DNA of 40,017 nucleotides from Desulfurobacteriaceae bacterium (GCA_026987115.1 JALSNF010000033.1:1-40017), one strand, 5' to 3'. Positions 17,093 to 26,110 are shown, counted from the stretch's first letter. A program made the numbers and translations. The notes: generated by a model not told the origin, from the letters alone.

Positions 17093-17122
17093 GTTATACT
17101 TAATGGACTTTTTTTAAGTCAA
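17093..17122 (-). promoter_or_regulatory. Sigma-70-type promoter for tolC-cobB
   Basis: On the minus strand TTGACT (17122-17117) and TATAAC (17098-17093) are separated by 18 bases, 35 bases ahead of the TolC start codon. It sits in the only gap between the UPF0280 stop and tolC. A short A-tract with GACTT/AAGTC arms lies within the spacer and could also serve as a weak terminator for proC-UPF0280. Confidence 0.55.
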
Positions 17123-17853
17123 GCTCCCTTTATAAGGTAAGGTTTTGCTATTTCTCCCTTAATTACAAACTTCCCGTCAATTACGATGAGAGCTCCCTTT
17201 ACTTCCCCCGGGAGCTCTTTTACCTTTTCTAAAGCCTCTTCTACACTTTTTGAATTACCTAAATGTGTTGCACAACAATCGCTGAGGATTGGGTCTTTAG
17301 CTATTACTGTTGCAATCTCAGTGTTCCCTAGGCTCAATGAGTGGCCTATCTTACTTGAGGAGGAGGAAATTCCCCACTCTCCCGGGGGTATTCTAAGTGC
17401 ATATCTTTTCTCCCTTGACGGGGGAAGTAGCAGTACAAGGGTTTCTAACTTCCTTTTTATGTAAATGTCTCCTCCGTTTTCTATTAAAAACTCTTTAACC
17501 CCAACCTCTTCAAGCTTCCTTCCCACGAAGAAGTTAAAGGCTCCTGCAACTCCGGCCATGGGGCCTACGCTACAGTCTTTGCACCTTTGGGCCATTACTT
17601 TGGCTATTAAGGGAGACAGCTCTTCAACTTTAACTGGCTTTAAAGAGCGCAGGAACTCTGGGTGCTTCTCTATGTAGAAGTTAAGTTGCGCTCTAAGGTC
17701 TCTAACTAAGTTCTCAACCTCTCTCTTTAAGGCTTTACAGTCAAACTTCTCGGGGACGCCAATCCAGAGGTCGCTTTCCCCTACTATGACTTCAAAGCTT
17801 TTAAATCCTTCTGGTTTCTGGAGTTTCCTGTAGCTCCTCTTTTCAGGTTTCAA
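17119..17853 (-). CDS. UPF0280 family protein (ApbE-related)
   Basis: A 244-residue protein matching the UPF0280 family, which is distantly related to ApbE flavin transferases. Family features are AQRCKDCSVGPMAGVAGA (a Cys-rich stretch leading to a conserved Gly/Ala segment), ENGGDIYI, and WGISSSSSKIGHS near the middle. The biochemical activity of the family is unknown. The start is TTG at 17853, immediately after the proC stop codon (TAATTG) with GAGGAA as ribosome site, so it is translated as the second gene of a proC-UPF0280 unit. Confidence 0.85.
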   Translation of the reverse strand: MKPEKRSYRKLQKPEGFKSFEVIVGESDLWIGVPEKFDCKALKREVENLVRDLRAQLNFYIEKHPEFLRSLKPVKVEELSPLIAKVMAQRCKDCSVGPMAGVAGAFNFFVGRKLEEVGVKEFLIENGGDIYIKRKLETLVLLLPPSREKRYALRIPPGEWGISSSSSKIGHSLSLGNTEIATVIAKDPILSDCCATHLGNSKSVEEALEKVKELPGEVKGALIVIDGKFVIKGEIAKPYLIKGA

Positions 17854-18669
17854 TTAGAGTTCCTCTATGAGCTTTGAAATCTCTTCAGAGCGTTTCTTTG
17901 CGCTCTCTACAGCTTTTATAAGGGAATACCTTACCCTTCCCTCTTCAAGGGAGGTAAGTCCTTCTATGGTGGTTCCTGCTGGAGAAGAGACCTTGTCTTT
18001 TAGGACTTCCGGGTGCTCGTTCCTTGCAAGGAGGGAGCTCCCTTCCATAACTTGAAGGATAATCTCCTTTGCTGTTTCCCTGTTTAAGCCTACTTTGACT
18101 CCCCCGTCTGTTAATGCCTCTATTATGAGGAAGATAAAGGCGGGGGAGCTCCCGGCAACTGCAGTTATCCCGTCAAAGAGTTTCTCTTCCACCTCAAAGA
18201 CCTTTCCCGTGTAGCTAAGGAGCTCTTTAACTAACTTTCTCTCCTCGTCTAAGAGCCTTTTGTTGTCCCAAAGGGCTATAACTCCCTTCCTAACTTTCAC
18301 TAAAATGTTTGGCATTATCCTTACTACCTTTTTGTCGTCTCCGATTACCTCCTCAATTTTCCTTATTGGAAAGCCTGCTGCCATAGATACAATCAGTTGT
18401 GCAGGAGTTATTACCCCTCTTATCTCCTCAAGAACGGACTTTAAAACCTGAGGCTTTACTGCCAAGAAGACTATGTCGCTGTTTAAAACCACCTCTTCGT
18501 TCTTTAGAAAGGTCTTTATTCCGTATTTTTCTCTTAAGTAAGAGAGCCTATTTAAATTGGTGTCAGAAACCGATATCTGAGAAGGAAGGAGGAATTCTCC
18601 TTCAACGAAGGCGGATATAAAGGCTTCTGCCATGTTCCCGCCGCCAATAAAACCTACTTTCCCGTTCAT
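17854..18669 (-). CDS. proC: Pyrroline-5-carboxylate reductase
   Basis: The last enzyme of proline synthesis, reducing pyrroline-5-carboxylate with NAD(P)H. The N-terminal Rossmann motif is VGFIGGGNMAEAF, followed by VFLAVKPQ and IVSMAAGFPI. The C-terminal signature appears as DKVSSPAGTTIEGL. ATG at 18669 is preferred to a TTG at 18687 because GGGGGAG directly precedes it and the protein begins MNGKVGFIGGG like its relatives (271 residues). It is followed without a gap by the UPF0280 gene. Confidence 0.95.
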   Translation of the reverse strand: MNGKVGFIGGGNMAEAFISAFVEGEFLLPSQISVSDTNLNRLSYLREKYGIKTFLKNEEVVLNSDIVFLAVKPQVLKSVLEEIRGVITPAQLIVSMAAGFPIRKIEEVIGDDKKVVRIMPNILVKVRKGVIALWDNKRLLDEERKLVKELLSYTGKVFEVEEKLFDGITAVAGSSPAFIFLIIEALTDGGVKVGLNRETAKEIILQVMEGSSLLARNEHPEVLKDKVSSPAGTTIEGLTSLEEGRVRYSLIKAVESAKKRSEEISKLIEEL

Positions 18670-18716
18670 CTCTCCCCCATTTTTCAAATGATGCCTATAT
18701 TATATTTCCTACATAG

Positions 18717-18802
18717 GCCCGGGTGGCGGAACTGGCAGACGCGGGGGACTCAAAATCCCCTGGGCTTTGCCCGTGCGGGTTCAAGTCCCGCCCCGGGCAC
18801 CA
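18717..18802 (+). tRNA. tRNA-Leu (anticodon CAA), CCA encoded
   Basis: An 86-base class II tRNA. The acceptor stem GCCCGGG (18717-18723) pairs with CCCGGGC (18792-18798), followed by discriminator A and encoded CCA (18800-18802). The anticodon stem GGGGA/TCCCC encloses loop CTCAAAA, giving anticodon CAA for UUG leucine codons. A long variable arm (TGGGCTTTGCCCGT) and the T-loop GTTCAAGTC are present. It lies alone on the plus strand between two minus-strand genes. TATATT at 18701-18706 is a plausible -10 box. The thiD stop codon begins at the very next base. Confidence 0.97.
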
Positions 18803-19528
18803 CTAAAGTAAAGAATATCCTTGCTTCCAGCCTTTAAGTTTAAAGCTCTTCTTCCTGTATTCCCTTACGAAATTAACGGCTTCCTTGAAGGCTTCTCTAA
18901 GTTTACTCCCTTTTACAAGAAGACAGAGAAAGGCAGAGGAGAAAGCACAACCTGTTCCCCTTACTTCTAAACTATCCTTTTGATGCTCTACTTTAGCTAA
19001 AACTTTCCCCCTTTCTATAAGTAGGTCGTAAACCCTATTTCCTTCTTTTATCCCCTTTACTATTAATCTCTTCCCGCTGACTTTCTCTTTAAAGAAGTCC
19101 TTTAAAAGGGTATATTCTCTTTCGTTTGGAGTTAAGAAATCTGAAGCGTCTATTAAAGGTTCAATAGCTTTTAAGTTATTTACGAACTCTTTGCCGAAGG
19201 TTGGAGCAACTACCGGGTCAAAAACTATCGGAACTTGTAATTTCTCTAACTTTTCCTTTATGTAAAGGTTAACTTTTAGCTCTCTATGAGGAAGTCCAAC
19301 TTTTACGCCTAAAACTGGCACCTCTTCAAGGACTTTCTCAATTTGGGAGATTAGGAATTCCCCTTTAACAAACTCTACCTCTTTAACCCCTTTAGTATTT
19401 TGGACCGTGTTTGCAGTGAGAGCTCCACACCCTAAAAAGCCAAAGTTCCAGAAAGTCCTAATGTCTCTTAAAATCCCTGCTCCTCCCGTTGGGTCAAAAC
19501 CGGCAATTGACATTAAGAACTCTTCCAT
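18803..19528 (-). CDS. thiD: Hydroxymethylpyrimidine (phosphate) kinase
   Basis: A 241-residue ribokinase-fold enzyme that phosphorylates 4-amino-5-hydroxymethyl-2-methylpyrimidine (phosphate) for thiamine synthesis. The N-terminal SIAGFDPTGGAGILRDI matches the ThiD signature, with TPNEREYTLL in the middle and VRGTGCAFSSAF at the anion hole. In ThiD proteins that last motif is GTGC rather than the GTGD of sugar kinases, which supports ThiD over a sugar kinase. It is slightly shorter than typical ThiD (about 260). ATG at 19528 follows GGAGGGG. It ends one base past the tRNA-Leu on the opposite strand and is divergent from rpiB. Confidence 0.9.
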   Translation of the reverse strand: MEEFLMSIAGFDPTGGAGILRDIRTFWNFGFLGCGALTANTVQNTKGVKEVEFVKGEFLISQIEKVLEEVPVLGVKVGLPHRELKVNLYIKEKLEKLQVPIVFDPVVAPTFGKEFVNNLKAIEPLIDASDFLTPNEREYTLLKDFFKEKVSGKRLIVKGIKEGNRVYDLLIERGKVLAKVEHQKDSLEVRGTGCAFSSAFLCLLVKGSKLREAFKEAVNFVREYRKKSFKLKGWKQGYSLL

Positions 19529-19557
19529 TTTACCCCTCCAACTGTAGGTAATATAAT
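19529..19557 (+). promoter_or_regulatory. Sigma-70-type promoter for rpiB-glyA
   Basis: TTTACC (19529-19534) and a consensus TATAAT (19552-19557) are spaced by 17 bases, 30 bases ahead of the rpiB start. The -35 hexamer matches the consensus at four of six positions. The region is shared with the divergent thiD start. Confidence 0.6.
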
Positions 19558-19586
19558 TTCCTTGCCAAGATACCGGGAGGTAGGTT

Positions 19587-20042
19587 ATGAAAATAGCCCT
19601 TGCCTGCGACCACGGAGGTTTTCACTTAAAGGAAGTTATTAAGTCTTTCCTTGAGGAACTCTCTATTGAATACGTGGACTACGGAACTTACTCGGAAGAA
19701 TCCGTTGACTACCCAGACTTTGCTTACAGAGCGGCTAAGGCCATAGTGGAAGGGGAGGCAGACAGGGGAATATTTATCTGTGGAACTGGTATAGGGATTT
19801 CAATTGCGGCAAACAAAGTTAAAGGCATAAGGGCAGCCCTTTGCTACAATGTCTATGCCGCAGAGATGAGCAGGCGCCACAACGACGCCAACGTTTTGTG
19901 TTTAGGGGGAAGGGTTCTCGGCAGTGAGCTTGCAAAGAGGATAGTTAAAGCGTGGCTTGAGACTCCCTTTGAGGGAGGAAGACACAAAAGGAGAATAGAC
20001 AAGATTTCTAAGATAGAAAATGATGAGTGTGGAGGAAGGTAA
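19587..20042 (+). CDS. rpiB: Ribose-5-phosphate isomerase B
   Basis: A 151-residue RpiB enzyme interconverting ribulose 5-phosphate and ribose 5-phosphate. It opens with [13 protein letters not shown] and contains [16 protein letters not shown], the active-site cysteine in [17 protein letters not shown], and the conserved ARRHN-like segment [16 protein letters not shown]. Length and start are standard; GGGAGG precedes the ATG. The stop overlaps the preferred glyA start by one base (TAATG), linking pentose phosphate and one-carbon metabolism in one transcript, a pairing seen in many bacteria. Confidence 0.96.
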   Translation: MKIALACDHGGFHLKEVIKSFLEELSIEYVDYGTYSEESVDYPDFAYRAAKAIVEGEADRGIFICGTGIGISIAANKVKGIRAALCYNVYAAEMSRRHNDANVLCLGGRVLGSELAKRIVKAWLETPFEGGRHKRRIDKISKIENDECGGR

Positions 20043-21298
20043 TGGAGAACTTAAAGAAGGTTGACCCTGAAGTTTTTGAGGCTCTCAAGTGTGAGTATAA
20101 GAGGCAGAACGAACACTTAGAGCTTATTGCCTCTGAGAACTTTACCTCTCCTGCTGTTATGGAAGCCCAGGGAAGCGTTTTAACAAATAAGTACGCTGAG
20201 GGCTACCCGGGAAAGAGGTATTACGGAGGCTGTGAGTGCGTTGACGTGGCAGAAAGACTTGCAATTAAAAGGTGTAAAGAGCTGTTTAACGCAGAGCACG
20301 TTAACGTTCAACCCCATTCTGGCTCTCAGGCGAACCAGGCAGTTTACCTTGCAGTTTTAAAGCCTGGCGATACTATACTCTCTATGAACCTGTCCCACGG
20401 AGGCCACCTCTCCCACGGCTCGCCTGTTAACATGACAGGTAAGTACTTTAACGTTGTTCAGTATGGAGTAAGGAAAGACACAGAGACCATAGACTTTGAC
20501 CAAGTTTACTCCCTTGCAAAGGAGCACAAGCCCAAGCTTATAATCTGCGGTGCTTCAGCTTACCCCAGGGTTATTGACTTTGATAAGTTTAGGGAAATTG
20601 CCGATGAGGTTGGAGCTCTCCTCCTTGCTGACATAGCCCACATTGCAGGTCTCGTCGTTGCTGGTCTCCACCCTTCACCAATTGAGGCTTGCCACTTTGT
20701 AACTACCACCACCCATAAGACCTTAAGGGGGCCAAGGGGTGGAGTTGTAATGTGTAAGGAAGAGTTTGCAAAGGACATAGACAAGGCAGTCTTCCCTGGC
20801 CTTCAGGGAGGGCCCTTAATGCACGTTATCGCTGCCAAGGCTGTTGCCTTTAAAGAAGCCCAAAGTGAGGAGTTTAAAAAATATCAGGAGCAGGTTGTAA
20901 AAAACGCTAAGGCGATGGCTGAAGAGCTACAAAGACAGGGATTTAGGCTCGTTTCAGGGGGAACCGATAACCACCTTATGCTTGTTGACTTGAGCGACAA
21001 GGGAATTACCGGTAAAGAGGCTGAAGCTGCCCTTGGAAGGGCAAACATAACCGTTAACAAGAACACGATTCCCTTTGACACGAAGAGTCCTTTTATCACA
21101 AGCGGTATAAGGATAGGAACCCCCGCAATAACGACAAGGGGCATTAAGGAAGATGAGGCTAAAAGGATAGCTCAGTTAATAGCTGAAGTTTTAAACAACA
21201 TCTCAAGAGAGGATGTTATTGAGAAGGTAAAAGCTGAAGTTCTTGAAATCTGCGGTAAGCATCCCCTTTACCCTGAGCTAAAGGAGTTTTATTCATAA
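20042..21298 (+). CDS. glyA: Serine hydroxymethyltransferase
   Basis: A 418-residue PLP enzyme converting serine and tetrahydrofolate to glycine and methylene-tetrahydrofolate. Recognisable are [19 protein letters not shown], the substrate segment [11 protein letters not shown], the PLP-lysine motif [15 protein letters not shown], and the C-terminal [14 protein letters not shown]. The frame is open five codons upstream, but ATG at 20042 is correct by family alignment and by GGAGGAAGG just before it. It overlaps the rpiB stop by one base. A separate promoter for hisD follows. Confidence 0.97.
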   Translation: MENLKKVDPEVFEALKCEYKRQNEHLELIASENFTSPAVMEAQGSVLTNKYAEGYPGKRYYGGCECVDVAERLAIKRCKELFNAEHVNVQPHSGSQANQAVYLAVLKPGDTILSMNLSHGGHLSHGSPVNMTGKYFNVVQYGVRKDTETIDFDQVYSLAKEHKPKLIICGASAYPRVIDFDKFREIADEVGALLLADIAHIAGLVVAGLHPSPIEACHFVTTTTHKTLRGPRGGVVMCKEEFAKDIDKAVFPGLQGGPLMHVIAAKAVAFKEAQSEEFKKYQEQVVKNAKAMAEELQRQGFRLVSGGTDNHLMLVDLSDKGITGKEAEAALGRANITVNKNTIPFDTKSPFITSGIRIGTPAITTRGIKEDEAKRIAQLIAEVLNNISREDVIEKVKAEVLEICGKHPLYPELKEFYS

Positions 21299-21312
21299 AA
21301 GATTTTAATTGC

Positions 21313-21318
21313 TATAAT
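21313..21318 (+). promoter_or_regulatory. Candidate -10 box for the hisD-pyrB-pyrC run
   Basis: A consensus TATAAT lies in the 41-base gap between glyA and hisD, 22 bases before the hisD ATG. A good -35 hexamer is not evident at 16-18 bases upstream, within the glyA 3' end, so the promoter may be weak or regulated. It is the only visible promoter-like signal before the nine-gene run that ends at 28935. Confidence 0.4.
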
Positions 21319-21339
21319 TTTGCAGCTTAAGGAGCAAAA

Positions 21340-22665
21340 ATGCGTTTAGTTGACCTACGCACCCAGGGTTGGGAGAAGAACAAAGAGCTTTTAAGGATAA
21401 GGAACAGGGGACAGGGACTAGAGAGAGAATACGCACCTGCAGTCTTAGAGATAATAGATAACGTTAGGGAAAAGGGGGACGAAGCCCTCTTTTACTACGC
21501 CAAAAAGTTTGATAGGGTAGAGCTCTCCCCTGACAACGTTAAGGTCTCCGAAGAGGAAATAGAGGAGGCCTTTAAAAGAGTTCCTGCCGAGGTTATAGAG
21601 GCCCTTAAGTTCGCCGTTGAGAGGGTAAAGAAGTTCCACGAGCACCAGAAGGAGAACTCTTACTTTATTACTGAACCTGGAATTCTCTTAGGTCAAAAGG
21701 TTTTACCCCTTGAAAGAGTAGGAGTTTATGTCCCCGGAGGGAAGGCTTCTTATCCTTCCTCTGTCGTTATGAACGTGGTTCCTGCAAAGGTTGCCGGCGT
21801 TGAGAAAGTTATCATGATAACTCCTGCCGTCGGCACTTTAGAGGTTAACCCTTATACTCTGGTTGCCGCTAAGCTCTCTGGAGTTGACGAAATTTACAGG
21901 GTCGGAGGAGCTCACGGAATTGCTGCCGTAGCTTTGGGAACAGAGACGCTACCCAAAGTTGACAAGATAGTTGGCCCGGGGAACATCTACGTTGCACTGG
22001 CAAAGAAGTTCCTCTTTGGAACTGTTGACATAGACATGGTTGCCGGCCCCAGCGAGATATTGGTCATTGCCGATGAAAGCGCAAATCCCGATTGGGTGGC
22101 TACAGATTTACTCTCTCAAGCAGAGCACGACGAGCTTGCAGGCTCTTTCCTTGTAAGCCACAGTGAAGAGTTGGTTTTAGAGGTAGTAGAGAAGTTAAAG
22201 GAGAAGTTAAAAAGCCTTAAAAGGAGGGAGATAGCCCAAAAGTCAATAGAGAGGTTTGGGACCGCCTTTATAACTAGGGATGTTTACCACTCTTGCCAAG
22301 TTTCAAACCTTATAGCTCCTGAGCACTTAGAGGTTGTAGTTAGAGAGCCTTTCTCCCTTTTAGACTACATAAAACACGCTGGAGCTATTTTCCTTGGCCA
22401 TTACACTTGTGAGAGTTTGGGAGACTACGTTTTAGGCCCCAACCACGTTCTTCCTACAGGCGGTAGTGCAAGGTTCTTCTCTCCTTTAGGGGTTTACGAC
22501 TTTGTTAAGAGGTCTTCCGTTATATACGTTAGCCAAGAAGGTTTTAAAAGGGTCTCTTTTGCTGCAAGGGAGCTTGCCCAGTGTGAAGGTCTTGAAGCCC
22601 ACAGGTTGGCAGTTGAGGTTCGGGAGGCGTTTAAGCTGTTAGCTAAGGAGGCAGAGAGGGTTTAA
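21340..22665 (+). CDS. hisD: Histidinol dehydrogenase
   Basis: A 441-residue zinc enzyme catalysing the last two oxidations of histidine synthesis. Seen are VYVPGGKASYPSSVVMN, GPGNIYVALAKKFLFG, DMVAGPSEILVIADESANP, QAEHDELAGS with metal-binding Gln and His, and the late HAGAIFLGHYTCESLGDY. The ribosome site AAGGAG is seven bases before the ATG. The stop overlaps the pyrB start (TAATG). It heads a long run of same-strand genes with gaps of at most about 15 bases; no other his gene is near. Confidence 0.97.
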   Translation: MRLVDLRTQGWEKNKELLRIRNRGQGLEREYAPAVLEIIDNVREKGDEALFYYAKKFDRVELSPDNVKVSEEEIEEAFKRVPAEVIEALKFAVERVKKFHEHQKENSYFITEPGILLGQKVLPLERVGVYVPGGKASYPSSVVMNVVPAKVAGVEKVIMITPAVGTLEVNPYTLVAAKLSGVDEIYRVGGAHGIAAVALGTETLPKVDKIVGPGNIYVALAKKFLFGTVDIDMVAGPSEILVIADESANPDWVATDLLSQAEHDELAGSFLVSHSEELVLEVVEKLKEKLKSLKRREIAQKSIERFGTAFITRDVYHSCQVSNLIAPEHLEVVVREPFSLLDYIKHAGAIFLGHYTCESLGDYVLGPNHVLPTGGSARFFSPLGVYDFVKRSSVIYVSQEGFKRVSFAARELAQCEGLEAHRLAVEVREAFKLLAKEAERV

Positions 22666-23600
22666 TGAGAAACCTCCTTTCTGTTTCTCAGGTTTCTAAG
22701 GAGCTCTTTTACGAAATTTACCAAACGGCTCTTCTTGTTAGGGAGCTCCTTCGGAAAGGAGAGAAGAAATTCCCAGTTTTAAGGGGAAAGTGCGTAGTTA
22801 ACTTGTTCTTTGAGCCTTCAACTAGAACCCGTTCTTCCTTTGAGAAGGCGGGGAAATTCCTCTCTGCAGACGTTATAAACATATCAACCTCCCAGAGCTC
22901 CGTTAGAAAAGGGGAGAGTTTAATTGATACCGTTAAGAACTTGGACATGATGCACCCGGACGTTATAGTCCTTAGGCACCCTTGCGAGGGAGCTCCAGAC
23001 CTTGCCCAGAAATTTATAAGTGCTAGCGTGGTAAACGCCGGAGACGGCCGCCGAGAGCACCCTACCCAAGCCCTTCTAGACTGCTCAACTCTAACGGAGC
23101 ACTTTGGTTCTTTAAAAGGGAAGAGGATAACCATAGTAGGAGACATTGCAAACAGCAGAGTGGCCCGTTCAGACTCTATCCTCTTAAGGGAGCTCGGGGC
23201 TAGCGTTTTCTGCTACGGCCCTTCAACTATGATGCCAAGGGTAGTTGAAGCTTTGGGAATAAAAAGGCTTAGCTCTTTTGAAGAGGTTGTTGAAGTCTCT
23301 GACGCTGTTATACTCTTAAGAATCCAGCTTGAAAGACAGGCTGCAAAGAAGGTTTTTCCTTCAATCAGGGAGTACTCGGAGCTCTTTGGCTTAAACTTAA
23401 AGAAACTTAAAATGTTTAAGCCTGATACCGTTATCCTTCATCCGGGGCCCTTTAATAGGGGCGTTGAGATAACGGGAGAAGTGGCCTATTCAACGAGGTC
23501 TTTAATATTTCCCCAGGTAGAGATGGGCTTAGCAGTTAGAATGGTAATTCTCTCCCTTCTGTGTAATCGTTTAAATAAACTTAAGGAGGTACTACTGTGA
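22665..23600 (+). CDS. pyrB: Aspartate carbamoyltransferase, catalytic chain
   Basis: A 311-residue enzyme joining carbamoyl phosphate and aspartate in the first committed step of pyrimidine synthesis. The carbamoyl-phosphate site FFEPSTRTRSSFEKA, the motif DGRREHPTQALLD, and ILHPGPFNRGVEI near the C terminus are all present. No regulatory pyrI chain is in the window. ATG at 22665 overlaps the hisD stop by one base; the stop (TGA) overlaps the GTG start of the triheme cytochrome by four. Confidence 0.97.
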   Translation: MRNLLSVSQVSKELFYEIYQTALLVRELLRKGEKKFPVLRGKCVVNLFFEPSTRTRSSFEKAGKFLSADVINISTSQSSVRKGESLIDTVKNLDMMHPDVIVLRHPCEGAPDLAQKFISASVVNAGDGRREHPTQALLDCSTLTEHFGSLKGKRITIVGDIANSRVARSDSILLRELGASVFCYGPSTMMPRVVEALGIKRLSSFEEVVEVSDAVILLRIQLERQAAKKVFPSIREYSELFGLNLKKLKMFKPDTVILHPGPFNRGVEITGEVAYSTRSLIFPQVEMGLAVRMVILSLLCNRLNKLKEVLL

Positions 23601-23932
23601 GGAAAGGGGTTATTACAGTTTCAGTTCTCGCTCTGACTGCAACTTTAGTTGGGTGTTTTAAGGGAGGGGTTTTAAATAGGGACCTTGTGTTTAAAACGAA
23701 AATGGGGGATGTTCACTTTAGCCACGTCTATCACGTAAAGGTAAAAAAGATGCACTGCTCTTACTGCCATCCAAGGCTCTTTAAAAAGAGGTTTGGAGCT
23801 GACAAGTTCACTATGAGGGACATCTGGCAGGGTAAGTACTGTGGAGCTTGCCATAACGGTAGGATTGCCTTTGACGCTAGAAACAGGAACAACTGCTCAA
23901 GGTGCCACAGACAAGGAGGCGGAGAGTCCTAA
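23597..23932 (+). CDS. Triheme c7-type cytochrome lipoprotein
   Basis: A 111-residue secreted protein. The signal peptide ends in the lipobox LVGC (Cys20), so it is probably lipid-anchored. Three CxxCH heme c sites are seen: CSYCH (54-58), CGACH (82-86) and CSRCH (100-104). H40, H43 and H46 could be distal ligands, giving bis-His hemes as in c7 cytochromes. The pattern matches the small triheme domain family found in metal-reducing and deep-branching anaerobes. It would shuttle low-potential electrons in the periplasm. The GTG start overlaps the pyrB stop and its own stop overlaps the pyrC ATG (TAATG), so it is embedded in a pyrimidine operon, an unexpected setting for an extracytoplasmic electron carrier. 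Confidence 0.88.
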   Translation: MRKGVITVSVLALTATLVGCFKGGVLNRDLVFKTKMGDVHFSHVYHVKVKKMHCSYCHPRLFKKRFGADKFTMRDIWQGKYCGACHNGRIAFDARNRNNCSRCHRQGGGES

Positions 23933-25209
23933 TGAGGCTTTTAATAAGGGGAGCCCTTGTAGTTGACCCTTCTCAGGGGATAGAAGAGGTTTTAGACCTC
24001 TTTATTGAAAACGGCGTAATTGCCGACTTGGGGAAGGGGCTTCCCAAGTCCCTTTCTACTGAAACTATTGATGCCGACGGGTTAGTTTTAACTCCCGGCT
24101 TTATAGACCTTCACTCCCATTTAAGGGAGCCTGGGCAGGAGTGGAAAGAGGACATAGAGAGCGGTTCTCAAGGGGCGGTTGCAGGAGGGATAACTTCTGT
24201 ATGCTGTATGGCAAATACAGACCCTGTAAACGACAACCCAGCCATAACCAGATACATAATTGACAGGGCCAAAGAGGTTGGCCTGTGCGACGTCTTCCCC
24301 GTAGGTGCTATGACTAAAGGCCTTAAAGGAGAAGAGCTTGCAGAGATAGGCTTAATGGTGAAGGCCGGGATAGTTGCCATATCTGACGACGGGGAAACCC
24401 CAAAGGACTCTAAAGTTTTAAGAAGTGCAATGGACTACGCCAGGAGTTTAGGGATTCCCGTCTTTACCCACTCTGAAGATAAGAGCCTCTCTGAAGGGGG
24501 CCACATGAATGAAGGTTATCTCTCAAGCCTTCTTGGGATTCCGGGAATTCCTAAAGAAGCTGAAGAGATAGGAACATTAAGGGACTTGGTTATAGCTAAG
24601 TTAACCGGAGCTCACATTCACGTTTGCCACGTTTCAACAGAGGGAGCCCTAAAAGCAATTGAAGCCGCAAAGAAAGAGGGGGTAAGGGTTAGCTGTGAGA
24701 TAACTCCTCACCACTTTACCTTAACTGAAAGGGCGGTTGAAGGCTTTAATACCAACGCTAAAATGTGTCCTCCTTTAAGGGACGAAAACGACGTTAAGGC
24801 CTGTAGAGAAGCTCTAAAGAGGGGAGTTGCTGAAGTTATAGCTACAGACCACGCTCCCCACTCAGAGGACGAGAAAGCAGTAGAGTTTTGCCAAGCTCCC
24901 TTTGGGATTATCGGTTTTCAGACTCTCCTTCCCCTCTCTCTGGAGCTGGTTAGGAAGGGATATTTAACTTTAAGTCAAATGGTTGAAAAACTTACTTTGA
25001 ACCCTGCCAAGATAATAAGGAAAAGGGACATTGGCACTTTAAGGAGGGGAGCCAGGGCCAACTTAACCCTCTTTGACCCTAACGAGGAGTTTACCCTTAC
25101 AAGGGAAGAGATTAGGTCAAAGAGTTTCAATACGCCTTTTTTAGGGTGGAGATTAAAGGGGAAAGTGAAATTTACGGTATATGATGGTAGAATAGTCTAT
25201 AAATCTTAA
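23932..25209 (+). CDS. pyrC: Dihydroorotase (type I)
   Basis: A 425-residue amidohydrolase closing carbamoyl aspartate to dihydroorotate. The metal motif is H61-x-H63 in DLHSHLREPGQEWKED; the later ligand histidines lie in THSED and CHVST, and the catalytic aspartate in TDHAPHSEDEK. An upstream frame extension exists, but ATG at 23932 is chosen by the family N terminus (MRLLIRGALVVDP) and by AGGAGG 14 bases upstream. It overlaps the cytochrome stop by one base. A single-pass protease gene follows 13 bases downstream. Confidence 0.96.
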   Translation: MRLLIRGALVVDPSQGIEEVLDLFIENGVIADLGKGLPKSLSTETIDADGLVLTPGFIDLHSHLREPGQEWKEDIESGSQGAVAGGITSVCCMANTDPVNDNPAITRYIIDRAKEVGLCDVFPVGAMTKGLKGEELAEIGLMVKAGIVAISDDGETPKDSKVLRSAMDYARSLGIPVFTHSEDKSLSEGGHMNEGYLSSLLGIPGIPKEAEEIGTLRDLVIAKLTGAHIHVCHVSTEGALKAIEAAKKEGVRVSCEITPHHFTLTERAVEGFNTNAKMCPPLRDENDVKACREALKRGVAEVIATDHAPHSEDEKAVEFCQAPFGIIGFQTLLPLSLELVRKGYLTLSQMVEKLTLNPAKIIRKRDIGTLRRGARANLTLFDPNEEFTLTREEIRSKSFNTPFLGWRLKGKVKFTVYDGRIVYKS

Positions 25210-25222
25210 GTTCGGAGAGAGA

Positions 25223-26101
25223 ATGGCTCAGCCTTCTGCCGGCGTGAACTTCTTTGACATCTTTTGGCTCTTAATTATCCTCTTTTCTCTGTGGCCTCTG
25301 TTTCAGCAGAAAAGCCTTGAGTGGGCCAGGCTCAGGTTAATTCGGGAGATTGAGAAGAAGAGGAGCTCCAGAGTAATAACTATGATTCACCGACAAGAGA
25401 GACTTGCCTTTATGGGCTTTCCCCTTGTAAGGTTTATAACCATTGAGGATTCAGAGAGGGTTTTAAGGGCTATCAGGATGACTCCTCCCGACATGCCCAT
25501 AGACTTTATAATCCACACTCCGGGAGGTTTAGCTTTAGCTGCTACCCAGATAGCCTCTGCCCTTGCTAAAAGGAGAGCTCCCGTTAGGGTAATAGTTCCC
25601 CACTACGCAATGTCAGGTGGGACTTTAATAGCCTTGGCTGCTGATGAAATAATTATGGATGAGAACGCAGTTTTAGGTCCTTTAGACCCTCAGCTTGGCC
25701 AGTTTCCGGCTCCTTCAATTTTAAGGGCAGTTAAAGAAAAGTACAGAGAGGACAAAGGGGGAATTAAGGACGAAACCCTTATACTTGCTGACGTTGCCGA
25801 AAAGGCGCTGTTTCAAATGAAGTCAACGATAGTAAAAATATTAAAGCTTAAAGGCTACGGGGAGGAAAAGGCCAGGGAGATTGCCCACCTTTTAACTTCC
25901 GGATACTGGACCCACGACTACCCCTTAACCGTTGAGGTTATAAGCTCTTTAGGTCTTAAGGTCTCAACTAGCGTTCCAAAAGAGGTTTACGACCTTATGG
26001 AGCTCTATTATCAGCCTTCAGGACAAGCCTCTGTTCAATACATTCCCGTTCCTTACGGGGAGCCTAAAAAAGGAGAAGTGCCCGTTAGGAAACCCCATTA
26101 G
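25223..26101 (+). CDS. Membrane-anchored SDH/SppA-type (ClpP-fold) serine protease
   Basis: A 292-residue protein of the serine-dehydrogenase-proteinase (DUF114) branch of the ClpP/crotonase fold. It has one N-terminal membrane helix (about 9-27), then FIIHTPGGLALAATQIASA, where the glycines form the oxyanion hole, and the nucleophile S131 in HYAMSGGT. DAxxxLGPLDPQ-like ENAVLGPLDPQLG also matches the family. It probably cleaves membrane-associated peptides or signal-peptide remnants; the substrate is unknown. ATG at 25223 is nine bases before the end of a weak GGAGAGAGA ribosome site. The CarD gene follows nine bases after its stop. Confidence 0.87.
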   Translation: MAQPSAGVNFFDIFWLLIILFSLWPLFQQKSLEWARLRLIREIEKKRSSRVITMIHRQERLAFMGFPLVRFITIEDSERVLRAIRMTPPDMPIDFIIHTPGGLALAATQIASALAKRRAPVRVIVPHYAMSGGTLIALAADEIIMDENAVLGPLDPQLGQFPAPSILRAVKEKYREDKGGIKDETLILADVAEKALFQMKSTIVKILKLKGYGEEKAREIAHLLTSGYWTHDYPLTVEVISSLGLKVSTSVPKEVYDLMELYYQPSGQASVQYIPVPYGEPKKGEVPVRKPH

Positions 26102-26110
26102 GAGTTTAAA

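Noticed and set aside
17103-17122. TTGACTT-A-tract-AAGTC-like arms upstream of tolC as a second Crp/Fnr operator
   Set aside because: The arms and spacing differ from TTGAC-N4-GTCAA; TTGACT fits a -35 box paired with TATAAC at 18 bases.
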